Positions 55,798 to 64,000 of a DNA stretch of 64,000 nt are shown here, piece by piece; position 1 is the first letter of the stretch; every line of letters starts with the position of its first letter. A program made the position numbers and the translations under genes. The stretch is from CAYPJE01 sp964410945. GTDB taxonomy: Bacteria; Fidelibacterota; Marinisomatia; Marinisomatales; TCS56. The stretch is taken from positions 1 through 64,000 of the forward strand of contig CAYPJE010000008.1 of NCBI GenBank assembly GCA_964410945.1, given 5' to 3'. The notes under the pieces were generated by a model. That model was given only the letters and a program-made list of their open reading frames with translations. It had not been told where the DNA came from and searched no databases.

Positions 55798-57000
55798 CTA
55801 CTTCAGATAAACCACTTTTGATGTTGTAAAAACGCCGGCACTCCCCGTGGTGATAAAATAAATTCCTGAACTGACTGTCCTGTCATTCCAATCATTAGCA
55901 TTCCAATTGAATTGGTGGTGTCCCGGCTCAGAATAATGCTCATTGAATGAAATAATTTCTTTGCCAGTCAGGTCACGTATACGGAATTCTATTTCTGATG
56001 GTTCACTGATACTGAAGCTGATTGTCAGTTTGGAATTGAATGGATTGGGATAACAGGAATGCAGTATCATGTTCCGGGGATGAACCATCGCTGTTTGACC
56101 AACCTCAACAGTACTGAATATTTCGTCCATTACCTCACCGGTGGCATATTCGGCCTCAATTCCAAAAATACTTAATGCGGTAACAGCCAGATCCGGAATC
56201 CTCCGGTTCTGTGTTGACACATACCCCTGTTTGATCCCCGGTCCGGCTGCGAGTAGCAAAATCCGCCGGCAGCCGTCACAGCCGTCGCCATGCCCGGTAA
56301 AGCCACCGTGATCATCATCATGCCGGCCATGATCATTGGTTACAAAGAGGGTGGTTTTACCGGAATATACAGAATCCTGCTGAGCTTCCTCCCAGATCAC
56401 TCCAACGATACTGTCAGCAATTGTAATAGCACGGGTATAATTATTCCAGTTGCCCGAGTGGCCATAACTGTCAACGTCAGCCAGATAAACCCACAACAGC
56501 TGGGGATGATATTCCCGCATCAGGCCGATTGTTTCATCCAGCACATCAACGTCCTTTGAACCCTGGCTGTTGAAATACGGCCAGTAGTCAGGTCCGAAAT
56601 TGTTATTGTAGCTTGGCAACCATAATGATGTAATATACTTGATAGTATAAATACAGTTTACATCACCACTGACTGTAGCTTTCCGGAAATATTCGAAGAT
56701 AGTAGGACTCACGGCATATTTAGTATTATTACCGGAATCGTTCACAGTATCTCTCACATCGGTCCAGGTTCCACACCACAGTGCTGGAATTGCACGGGAT
56801 GTATAGGTAATTGAATCATTATAAAAATGATCAATATACGTACCTTCACTGGCAATTTCAGTCATCTCTGGTATATAGGACCGACTGGGGTCACCAAATG
56901 TCTCTGTATAGCGGGCCCCATCAATGACAATAATAATCACATTGTCGCGGGCAAGAACTGCGGAAGCAATTAATAACACTATCAGGATAACTCTATTCAT
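55798..57000 (-). CDS. Alkaline-phosphatase-superfamily phosphodiesterase/sulfatase with sorting domain
   Basis: 400 residues. Signal peptide ends 'AVLARD'. Metal-binding motifs 'IIVIDGARYTETFGD', 'YLADVDSYGHSG' and 'FVTNDHGRHDDDHGG' match the type I phosphodiesterase/phosphatase branch. The insert 'HGDGCDGCRR' is unusual. C-terminal sorting domain: 'CYPNPFNSKLTIS', 'IRDLTGKEI', 'SSGIYFIT'. Secreted hydrolase of phosphate or sulfate esters; substrate unknown. Convergent with the xanthan-lyase-like gene 7 bases away. Confidence 0.85.
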   Translation of the reverse strand: MNRVILIVLLIASAVLARDNVIIIVIDGARYTETFGDPSRSYIPEMTEIASEGTYIDHFYNDSITYTSRAIPALWCGTWTDVRDTVNDSGNNTKYAVSPTIFEYFRKATVSGDVNCIYTIKYITSLWLPSYNNNFGPDYWPYFNSQGSKDVDVLDETIGLMREYHPQLLWVYLADVDSYGHSGNWNNYTRAITIADSIVGVIWEEAQQDSVYSGKTTLFVTNDHGRHDDDHGGFTGHGDGCDGCRRILLLAAGPGIKQGYVSTQNRRIPDLAVTALSIFGIEAEYATGEVMDEIFSTVEVGQTAMVHPRNMILHSCYPNPFNSKLTISFSISEPSEIEFRIRDLTGKEIISFNEHYSEPGHHQFNWNANDWNDRTVSSGIYFITTGSAGVFTTSKVVYLK

Positions 57001-57015
57001 TTCGCTTTGCTCCGG

Positions 57016-57423
57016 TCATTTGCCGGAGTATACATATTTCCAATCATTTTGGGAATGATAATTATTATTTCCTGCCAACGAATCCCAGAAGGCTACGCCA
57101 TCTTCATTTGCTTCAAGGTTACCTTGATTATTTCCGGATTGCATATAAGCCATCAGAATTTTTGCTTTTAAACGGATTTTTTCAGTATTGCCGTAAACGG
57201 TAAGAAAACTCACTTTCCGTTCCAGCTCATGGAAGTGGTAATCGGGATAACCGGACTGCAGGGTTGCCACACAGTATAATACCGATTCTATCACCTGATT
57301 ATTATCGATCTGGTCAAGAGTGTTGTAGTAAATCGCCTCAACCTGCTCAAGGTCTGTTTGTGAATTATCATTTGCGAGACCAACTGCTGAAATAATAACT
57401 AAAATCAGAATTGCTTGTTTCAC
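57016..57423 (-). CDS. Small secreted protein, unrecognised
   Basis: 135 residues with a signal peptide ending 'VGLAN'. Helical, TPR-like in feel ('LDQIDNNQVIESVLYCVATL', 'KIRLKAKILMAYMQSGN'), then an Asn-rich tail. Fifteen bases upstream of the phosphatase gene on the same strand. No family recognised. Confidence 0.6.
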   Translation of the reverse strand: MKQAILILVIISAVGLANDNSQTDLEQVEAIYYNTLDQIDNNQVIESVLYCVATLQSGYPDYHFHELERKVSFLTVYGNTEKIRLKAKILMAYMQSGNNQGNLEANEDGVAFWDSLAGNNNYHSQNDWKYVYSGK

Positions 57424-57594
57424 GGCTTTCCATCCTTTCGGTTTTACTACTTGGACTTACTGTTATCCGTCCGGATGTCAGCAATGACATTTTATGACAT
57501 TCTTTTACATATAGTTATATCTTTCAAGTTATAGCATCTATCCAATTCGGCAATTATATTCAGCGGCGACTCATACAAAATATTCGGGGAAAAT

Positions 57595-58293
57595 ATGGAA
57601 GCCAAATTTGTAATGTTCAGTGCCCAGCACTGGTTGTCTTTACTGTGGGTAATTCTGCTGGGGATAATAATTATAGCAATCCCTAAATATTCACAATCGG
57701 AACGCATTGACAAAGGAATGCGTCTCCTGATTTCATTCATCCTGTATTTTCTGTTGATAACCCTTCGCGTTGTCAGGATATCAGATGGATCATTCAGTAT
57801 GCAGGAATCCCTTCCACTACATCTATGTGGCTTTTCGGCTTTTTTGATACCCCTGATGTTATTCAAAAATAATGAGAAATTATTTCAGGTACTCTATTTC
57901 TGGGGTGTAGGCGGTGCAACCCAATCATTACTTACGCCCACCCTTCAGAATCCGTTTCCCAGTTTCTATTATTTTGAATTCTTCCTTACCCATGGAATTA
58001 TTATTACCGGGGCTCTGTACATGGTATTTATAGAAAATTACCGCCCTTCCTTCAAAGGATTGATCCGTGCTTACTGGCTCACCTGCCTGATGCTGATCCC
58101 AATCGGGTTGATCAACTGGCTGCTTGGTTCGAATTATTTCTTCATCGCCCATAAACCGGAAACCGCTTCGCTCCTGGACTTCATGGGACCCTGGCCCTTA
58201 TACATGGTACCGTTATCGGGAGTGGCATTTGTCATCTTTTTTATAGTTTATTCGCCTTTCCTGGTAGCTGAGCTGGCCGGACGTAATAGATGA
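57595..58293 (+). CDS. TIGR02206-family integral membrane protein
   Basis: 232 residues, six membrane segments. 'LPLHLCGFSAFLIPLML', 'QSLLTPTLQNPFPSFYYFEF' and 'LDFMGPWPLYMVPL' match the YwaF/TIGR02206 family of uncharacterised membrane proteins. Single gene; convergent with the nuclease-like gene. Confidence 0.85.
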   Translation: MEAKFVMFSAQHWLSLLWVILLGIIIIAIPKYSQSERIDKGMRLLISFILYFLLITLRVVRISDGSFSMQESLPLHLCGFSAFLIPLMLFKNNEKLFQVLYFWGVGGATQSLLTPTLQNPFPSFYYFEFFLTHGIIITGALYMVFIENYRPSFKGLIRAYWLTCLMLIPIGLINWLLGSNYFFIAHKPETASLLDFMGPWPLYMVPLSGVAFVIFFIVYSPFLVAELAGRNR

Positions 58294-58354
58294 AGCACCA
58301 CTGGTAAATCCCATACCTGCACGACGTAGCTGCTTTCGGCACGCAGGCGTGGTC

Positions 58355-59500
58355 CTATTTAATCAACATCATTTTCTTGGAGATAGTACCATAATCAGTG
58401 ATCAACCGGTAGTAATAAAGCCCGGAGCTGACTTGTACCCCGTTTGAATTCCTGCCGTTCCAGCTGACTCGACTTCTACCGGAGGCAACATTCGTATATC
58501 GATATTCAGCTACAATTTCTCCCACCAGATCATAAATTACCAAATTGGCATCAGAAACCGCCGGCAGGGAAAATTCGATCATGGTTCCACTATTAAACGG
58601 ATTAGGATAATTCTGACTTAAATACAACTCATCAGGATAGCTGTGATTCCCAGCATTGCTGACGGCCGGTTGACCGGCATTCACCCAGGACGTGTACCAG
58701 ATCGATGCCAGATCGAGAACCGCCATTTGAATTATTGAATTAGTAATTGAATCGAGTTCGGACCACATTGAAGCATAGTAAACCGAGCCGTAATAGGGAT
58801 CCAAAGGAGCAGATTTATCATCGGCAGCGATAACACGGTCTACATTGGGATATATATCAGTGATATATCCGATTACAGAGTCTATTACACTGTCCCAGTA
58901 ACTAATCTCACCCTGGGGAAGGATCAATTGATTGGAATAGGTATTCATCATCGTCGATTCATAGCGGGAATGAATTCCATAGTTTCCCGTCAACTGACCA
59001 TTATAATTCAATGTCAAATGCAGTGGTTGGTGCGAATCGGCAACATAATGTCCCAGTTCGGCGGCAATCTGCCAGGCTTCGGTCCAGCGATATTCTGCCA
59101 TCAGGGCAGTCAGACTATCGGCCCATGTTTCTATTACCCAGGGAATGGTGCCGTTTTGGGTTACGGTACTGTAATCATACAGACTGATCAGAGAGTCAAT
59201 ATCGGTCGGGAAAGTACCATTGAAAAATTCGTAGTAATAGTCGATGTCGATATAATGGTAGTAACCCGGGTTGGGATCATAGGTGTAATCAGGATCGGAA
59301 GCATGATCTTCAAAATATTGTCGCTGCGCAGCAAAAAAGGCCATCTCGTTAGGCAGGTAATCCACGGCATTATAGTTAATGTAGCGATGGATAGTACCTC
59401 CCCAGCGTGTGTTTTCGGCAATTAACAAAATATTTAGAGTTAAAAGCATAATTAATAGTTTTATGACAGTGGGAAAATATCTTTTATCTAATGGCAGCAT
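58355..59500 (-). CDS. S1/P1-nuclease / zinc phospholipase C-like protein with sorting domain
   Basis: 381 residues. Signal peptide (about 1-30), then 'TRWGGTIHRYINYNAVDYLP', 'IAAELGHYVADSHQPLHLT' and 'GNYGIHSRYESTMM', which carry the His and Asp ligands of the trinuclear zinc site of P1 nuclease and phospholipase C. A sorting domain follows ('NYPNPFNSGTMIEFSL', 'IYDLVGEIVAEY', 'SSGLYYYRL'). The substrate (nucleic acid or phospholipid) is undecided. The Trp-Gly lies inside the mature chain, not at its very start, unless processing is unusual. Confidence 0.8.
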   Translation of the reverse strand: MLPLDKRYFPTVIKLLIMLLTLNILLIAENTRWGGTIHRYINYNAVDYLPNEMAFFAAQRQYFEDHASDPDYTYDPNPGYYHYIDIDYYYEFFNGTFPTDIDSLISLYDYSTVTQNGTIPWVIETWADSLTALMAEYRWTEAWQIAAELGHYVADSHQPLHLTLNYNGQLTGNYGIHSRYESTMMNTYSNQLILPQGEISYWDSVIDSVIGYITDIYPNVDRVIAADDKSAPLDPYYGSVYYASMWSELDSITNSIIQMAVLDLASIWYTSWVNAGQPAVSNAGNHSYPDELYLSQNYPNPFNSGTMIEFSLPAVSDANLVIYDLVGEIVAEYRYTNVASGRSRVSWNGRNSNGVQVSSGLYYYRLITDYGTISKKMMLIK

Positions 59501-59537
59501 ATTGAATTAACCGGTTACGTTATGGCATAGCTTATAC

Positions 59538-59978
59538 TTAAATATCAAAATTATCAACCAGCCAGGGTATGGAGTTTTTCAAGTGCGGGATAAAGCCAGG
59601 AGCGTCACGGTGCTCTACATCATCCACAACATGCTGTGTAATATTCACACCTAAATTCTCCAGTTGCTCCATCTGCCAGCTGATGTCTTCATAAATGAAA
59701 GTTCGATCGATCCGGCGGCTGATAACAAGAACAGGATTATCCTTCACAGAAGCGATTGGTGCCGTTGAATAAGGATTCACAGGTTCAAGTAGTTCCCCGT
59801 AATTTGGAATCGACTCCCAGCCGTACCTGCTGACGATGGGAATTACGCCTGCAAAACGGTCGGTATTATTCTCAATGGTAGACCAGGCCATGATCCCTCC
59901 CATGCTGTAACCGGTAATTATTACTGACGTGGATTCAATCAAATAATTGCTCTCAGCATGGCTGATTACATTACCCAA
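59538..59978 (-). pseudogene. Truncated alpha/beta hydrolase
   Basis: Only the C-terminal part of a dienelactone-hydrolase/esterase-type protein remains: nucleophile 'IITGYSMGG', Asp region 'NPVLVISRRIDRTF' and 'VVDDVEHRDAPGF' with the catalytic His. The first in-frame start is a TTG, and a stop codon at 60006-60008 closes the frame, leaving no room for the N-terminal strands and oxyanion loop that should precede. The missing part is not found in the other frames before the next gene (60026). Probably a remnant of a deletion. Confidence 0.7.
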
Positions 59979-60025
59979 TACATAACATGAACCAGTTAGG
60001 ACTAATCAGTCTGGGGCTAAGCTGA

Positions 60026-60232
60026 TTATTCGTCTTCTTTACTGGTATTGATTTTAAATGGTATATATACCGGGCACCATCTGAATAGACCAGTAATCAA
60101 TGGCAGGTAACCTAAATTTGCCCACACGCAATAGTAGTCAGTTACGGCATAATAAATATAGTGGGGAATTAAAATCAGCAAACCAATGATGATTCTGATC
60201 AGGCGATCTTTTTTTCCAATATTGCACTGCAT
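60026..60232 (-). CDS. DUF2892 membrane protein (YgaP-like)
   Basis: 68 residues: 'NIGKKDRLIRIIIGLLILI' and 'LGYLPLITGLFRWCPVYIPF' with the conserved Cys-Pro, two membrane helices. Family members sit in the inner membrane and often accompany sulfur-metabolism genes; none is seen here. 'AGGAGG' lies just before the ATG. Eleven bases from the kinase gene on the same strand. Confidence 0.85.
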   Translation of the reverse strand: MQCNIGKKDRLIRIIIGLLILIPHYIYYAVTDYYCVWANLGYLPLITGLFRWCPVYIPFKINTSKEDE

Positions 60233-60243
60233 AATACCTCCTG

Positions 60244-63066
60244 CTAACCCTCAGATTTCGAACCAAGATTCAGTATTTTTTCCAAAGCGGCACCTACCTC
60301 GGCCAACCGGAACGGTTTTCTGATGATCACCATCCCCGGTTTAATTGAATATTTCTGAAAATGACCATTGCTGGCATACCCACTGGTAAAAATAAACGGG
60401 ATATCCGGATTTATCTTCTGCATCTTTTCATATAACTCGAAACCACCCAGGTTGGGCATAATGATATCGGAGATTATCAAATCAATTTCTTCATTTTTAA
60501 CAAGAATGTCGAGAGCTTCAAGACCATTGCTGGCTGTTAACACCTGATACCCCAGATTATTTAACATTTTATCCAGAATATCCAACAAATCAGCCTCATC
60601 CTCAACCAGTAGAATATTGGCACCACCTTTACTTATAGCCAGATCATTGGTAACTGTATTAGCCTTGGATTTAACTCCTTCGATTGCCGGCAGCATGATC
60701 TCAAATGTAGTACCAACCTCTACTTCACTGGTGCAATTTATGATTCCGCCATGTTGTTTAACCAAACCATAAACCATAGATAAACCCAGTCCGGAACCCT
60801 TGCCGATTTCTTTGGTCGTAAAGAATGGTTCGTAGATTTTCTGAATCTTTTCCGGTTCGATACCATGGCCGGTATCACTTATCCGCAGACATATATATCT
60901 ACCGGGCTCCAGATCATGACTTTCACGTTCACTGGGGTCTATCAGGAAATTTTCAGTCTCAATGGTTAGTTGCCCCCCATCTTTCATTGCATCGATGGCA
61001 TTCAGGCAAAGATTCATAATGATCTGATCGATCGCCGTTTTATCACTGTTAATTGACAGAGGATTATCTATCGTTTTAATTGCCAGATTGATATTCTCGG
61101 GTATGGCCCGGCCAAGAAAATCGGTCAGACCTCTCACGGAATCATTGATATTAATTGCTTCCAGATTCAATTTCTGTTGACGACTGTAGGCCAACATCTG
61201 TTTCACCAGTTCAGATGCACGCAGACTCTTATCGAGAATTGTCTGAGCATGCTCATAGCAGGGATTATCTGAATCGATTTTCATCAGCATCAAATCAATT
61301 GATCCGATAATGGCTCCCAGGATATTATTGAAGTCGTGGGCAATCCCACCGGTCAGCTTGCTGATCGATTCCAATTTCTGGGCATGGCGCAATTGTTCTT
61401 CCAGGTGATGCCTGGTTTCTTCCGCGATCTTCCTTTCTGTTATATCGCGTGCCAGACCCAGTATAAGCTTGCGATTTTGAATTTTGATCGGATCAGATTT
61501 GATTTCCACATGTAATTTTTCACCTGATTTGGAGAAAAGTGTATATTCCTGCGGACCAGTGCTTTCACTGATCATATCAGAAAACTGACGTAACATTGTA
61601 TCCTTCATCTCCGGAGCCACAATTCCCTGCTCAATGATACTCTTACCGATCAATTCATCTTTTTCATATCCCAGTAATTTTTCAGCGGTCGTATTCCAGT
61701 CCAGTATAATCCCCTCGCTATCGATTACATACATGGCATCGGGTGCATTCTCAGTGATAATGCGGTAACGCTCCTCACTCTCACGAAGTGCTTTTTCCGA
61801 CATTCTTATTGAGGCCAGCATCTCCCTTAATACAATGCCCAGCTTTTTTGTTTCAGTTGAGCCTGAGACCGGAATCCTGCTGTCATCAATACCGCTGTGA
61901 TCAATTTTGCTGACCGACTGTGCCAGTCGTGTCAGAGGACCACTGACTGTTTTTGATAAAAAGACTGTTATCAGTACCGCTACTATTAGAATTATACTGG
62001 AAATGAGGATAATACGTCTACTCATCTCGCTGGCAGGCCGTGCAATTTCTTCAAAATAAACCGACGAACATATATACCAATCCAAAGGCTCGAAATAATG
62101 AATTATGGCTCGTTTTTTATATGTATATTGTCCTTCATAGCCCGGTTTATCCCAGTAATAATCGTATATTTTTCCCGGTGTTGTCGATGCGGCCATCAAC
62201 TCATCCAATAGTGGTTCACCGGTTTCCGGGTTGACTAATTCGCCACCAAAAACACCCTGTAATGAAGGATGGATTAAAAAATATTTATGACTATCGAAAA
62301 TGTAAATATAACCACTTTGGGCCACGCGGATTTTGGCCAGTGACTTACTTAACTCATCAATAACAGCAGCGATTCTTCTTTGGGCTTCTGTTTCGATGTC
62401 GTCGATATATACACCAGTACCGATTATCCAATTCCAGGGCTTAAAAAGAATTACATGTGAAATCTTTGGCTGGTCGGCAGTCAACCCGTCAGCTGACGGT
62501 TTAGGCCATAAATAGTCGACATATCCCTCACCATTTTCAGCGCACACATCGACAAATGCCTTAAACAGATTTTCTTCGCGACCCAAAGCACAATTAAACC
62601 GTGGATCATCCAGTATTTCTCCATTCAGCTCCGGAATAATGGGATGCATAACCATTCTTGGTATAGGCCGCCCGTTATCATTCAGCCAGAAATATCCGAT
62701 TCCATTATCATATCGCAGTTCTTGAATTTCTTCTATGGTCAGCCTTTGTGCTTCCGCTTCAGAGATCAGCCCGTTTTGGAATTCATTATAATTATTCTTT
62801 AAGATGGAAAGGGCGGTTATATTCAGATTTTTTAATTCACGCTTTCGTTCTTTCAGCACTGAACTTTTATGAAACAGGATACTTTGATATCCACTTTCAA
62901 CATTCAGCATCACCGTATTGACCAGATTCAGTGAATTTTTGTAGTGGGCATTGAATAATTCAGATTTTGTTTTCTGTTGTACATAATAGGATATGGTGAT
63001 TGTTATCAATACAACTATGATAACAACCAAGGCCGTTACTCTTACTCTGAGCGATCGAAATTCCAT
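60244..63066 (-). CDS. Hybrid histidine kinase with tandem Cache sensor domains
   Basis: 940 residues. TM1 (about 11-28); two periplasmic Cache_2-type modules, one ending '[15 protein letters not shown]' and one '[15 protein letters not shown]'; TM2 (about 355-372); HAMP-like linker; PAS domain (about 437-550, '[16 protein letters not shown]'); HisKA with His577 in '[13 protein letters not shown]'; HATPase ('[14 protein letters not shown]'); receiver (about 820-935, phospho-Asp in '[10 protein letters not shown]'). It would sense small organic ligands outside the cell and relay phosphate through the fused receiver. Most Cache_2 modules bind amino or organic acids. No output regulator is adjacent. 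Confidence 0.93.
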   Translation of the reverse strand: MEFRSLRVRVTALVVIIVVLITITISYYVQQKTKSELFNAHYKNSLNLVNTVMLNVESGYQSILFHKSSVLKERKRELKNLNITALSILKNNYNEFQNGLISEAEAQRLTIEEIQELRYDNGIGYFWLNDNGRPIPRMVMHPIIPELNGEILDDPRFNCALGREENLFKAFVDVCAENGEGYVDYLWPKPSADGLTADQPKISHVILFKPWNWIIGTGVYIDDIETEAQRRIAAVIDELSKSLAKIRVAQSGYIYIFDSHKYFLIHPSLQGVFGGELVNPETGEPLLDELMAASTTPGKIYDYYWDKPGYEGQYTYKKRAIIHYFEPLDWYICSSVYFEEIARPASEMSRRIILISSIILIVAVLITVFLSKTVSGPLTRLAQSVSKIDHSGIDDSRIPVSGSTETKKLGIVLREMLASIRMSEKALRESEERYRIITENAPDAMYVIDSEGIILDWNTTAEKLLGYEKDELIGKSIIEQGIVAPEMKDTMLRQFSDMISESTGPQEYTLFSKSGEKLHVEIKSDPIKIQNRKLILGLARDITERKIAEETRHHLEEQLRHAQKLESISKLTGGIAHDFNNILGAIIGSIDLMLMKIDSDNPCYEHAQTILDKSLRASELVKQMLAYSRQQKLNLEAININDSVRGLTDFLGRAIPENINLAIKTIDNPLSINSDKTAIDQIIMNLCLNAIDAMKDGGQLTIETENFLIDPSERESHDLEPGRYICLRISDTGHGIEPEKIQKIYEPFFTTKEIGKGSGLGLSMVYGLVKQHGGIINCTSEVEVGTTFEIMLPAIEGVKSKANTVTNDLAISKGGANILLVEDEADLLDILDKMLNNLGYQVLTASNGLEALDILVKNEEIDLIISDIIMPNLGGFELYEKMQKINPDIPFIFTSGYASNGHFQKYSIKPGMVIIRKPFRLAEVGAALEKILNLGSKSEG

Positions 63067-63274
63067 AATACTATAGGACTGAAAATAGGACCGGAATCGC
63101 TATCCATCAGCTGTTGTTTGCCCCCCGCTGTGCAATTCAGTGGGTCGTTAAAGTTATGTATATAATCGATGATTTACATTAGTTAATTTCAACCATTGTC
63201 TAAATATTCAATTAATTCAGTACTTTAACTGAACCGCGCTACTAATTGTAATGATAGACTAAATCAGACTCCAA

Positions 63275-64000
63275 TCAATAATATCCGTCGCCATCGATTT
63301 TCAGCAACCATAGATCACCATTGCCGGTACCAAAGGAATATGTAAACCCGGTAATAATAAATCCTCCATCGGTAGTCTGACAAATTGATTTGCCCCCATC
63401 ATCCAGCTCACCACCATATGTACGGTCCCAGATAACATTTCCATTGCCATCGGTATTAATGGCCCAGACATTATAATCACCTGTTCCAAATGAATTTGTC
63501 TTTCCCACCATCGTAAAACCACCATCAACTGTTTCAATAACAGCCGAGATTTCATCACGCTGATCGCCACCATAAATCCTATCCCATTCGACAACACCCA
63601 TGGAGTCAGTTCTTATCAGCCAGAAATCATCCAGGCCGTTGCCATATGATTCCGGGGTTCCGGCGATAGCATAACCGCCATCACTGGTTTCAACTGTGCA
63701 ATAACCTTCATCGTAATCATTGCCACCAAACTGTTTATCCCAGATCAGATTTCCCCCGTTGTCAATCTTAAGTATCCGTAAATCGGCAAAACCATAGATA
63801 CCCGGGGATGAGTAGCCGGTAATGACATAATCACCATTCATCGTTTCCAGAATGGAAAATCCCTGGTCAGCAGAATTGGTATAGCCGAAACTTGCATTCC
63901 ATTCCTCATTTCCGGAGCCATCCGTCTTAATGATCCAGATATCGCATTGACTATAACCCGGCATAGTAACCGCTCCACATAATATATATCCTTTATCGTC
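63275..64000 (-). CDS. Repeat-rich secreted protein (5' end outside window)
   Basis: The frame is open to base 64000, so the gene begins beyond the window; about 241 residues are visible. Five units of about 48 residues repeat 'DGGYIITGYT-SFGTG-D-WLLKTD-NGNVIWDRTYGG', a pattern common in FCB surface proteins. The units probably form propeller blades. No sorting domain is present at this C-terminus, which ends 'KIDGDGYY'. Function unknown. The 208-base gap to the kinase gene contains nothing recognised. Confidence 0.8.
   Translation of the reverse strand, partial: DDKGYILCGAVTMPGYSQCDIWIIKTDGSGNEEWNASFGYTNSADQGFSILETMNGDYVITGYSSPGIYGFADLRILKIDNGGNLIWDKQFGGNDYDEGYCTVETSDGGYAIAGTPESYGNGLDDFWLIRTDSMGVVEWDRIYGGDQRDEISAVIETVDGGFTMVGKTNSFGTGDYNVWAINTDGNGNVIWDRTYGGELDDGGKSICQTTDGGFIITGFTYSFGTGNGDLWLLKIDGDGYY

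Overview
The window looks like chromosome from a Gram-negative bacterium of the FCB superphylum, most likely outside Bacteroidota proper (a Neomarinimicrobiota-, Calditrichota- or KSB1-like lineage). The evidence is indirect. Three secreted proteins end in a 'PNPFN...IYDLxGxE...G.Y' C-terminal domain of the type IX secretion sorting kind. There are many lipoproteins with clear lipoboxes, several outer-membrane barrel proteins, and a 1020-residue protein of the Bacteroidota 'xanthan lyase / golvesin' family. Purine-rich Shine-Dalgarno sites are common, unlike classic Bacteroidota. No 16S gene is present, so the phylum is an inference. No phage, integrase, transposase or CRISPR array was seen.

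Region 1 (1-4164): the 3' end of an FG-GAP repeat surface protein, then a small DUF4410-like lipoprotein sitting between two direct copies (about 500 and 540 bp) of a non-coding dispersed repeat. Region 2 (4165-12085): lysine catabolism by the saccharopine route: an ALDH7A1-type aminoadipate-semialdehyde dehydrogenase, separate saccharopine dehydrogenase and lysine-ketoglutarate reductase genes that together equal animal AASS, and a divergent class III aminotransferase. An MscS channel and a GNAT acetyltransferase lie between them. Region 3 (12107-23135): a housekeeping block, rsmI-tmk-ctp, tRNA-Val, thrS-infC-rpmI-rplT-pheS-pheT-zapA-folD, tRNA-Arg. infC overlaps thrS and starts with ATC. Region 4 (23237-29138): a potassium channel, a SASA-type esterase, leuS and a secreted trypsin-like lipoprotein. 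Region 5 (29130-35126): a complete 2-oxoacid (pyruvate-type) dehydrogenase operon, E1alpha-E1beta-E2-E3-lipoate ligase, all on the minus strand, then tRNA-Pro followed by two 120-bp tandem units, each carrying a broken tRNA-Pro 3' half and its own terminator.

Region 6 (35328-42724) is the most interesting part. It is a tightly overlapping minus-strand operon joining a 930-residue metallopeptidase/TolB-propeller/outer-membrane-barrel protein, a PQQ-propeller lipoprotein, a small membrane protein, a second propeller lipoprotein, a polyprenyl-phosphate-type glycosyltransferase and a VTT/DedA-family membrane protein. A second small membrane protein lies just upstream. I propose this as a candidate uncharacterised envelope system. 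Region 7 (42830-50653): AMMECR1, a hybrid histidine kinase, a possible hot-dog protein with an isoprenylcysteine-methyltransferase-like protein and a ribbon-helix-helix protein, a patatin-POTRA-barrel protein and an M42 aminopeptidase. Region 8 (50868-64000): an FKBP lipoprotein, an unknown barrel-like protein, the xanthan-lyase-like protein, a phosphatase-superfamily protein and a P1-nuclease/phospholipase-C-like protein with sorting domains, a TIGR02206 membrane protein, a truncated alpha/beta hydrolase, a DUF2892 protein, a double-Cache hybrid kinase, and the 3' end of a second repeat-rich surface protein.
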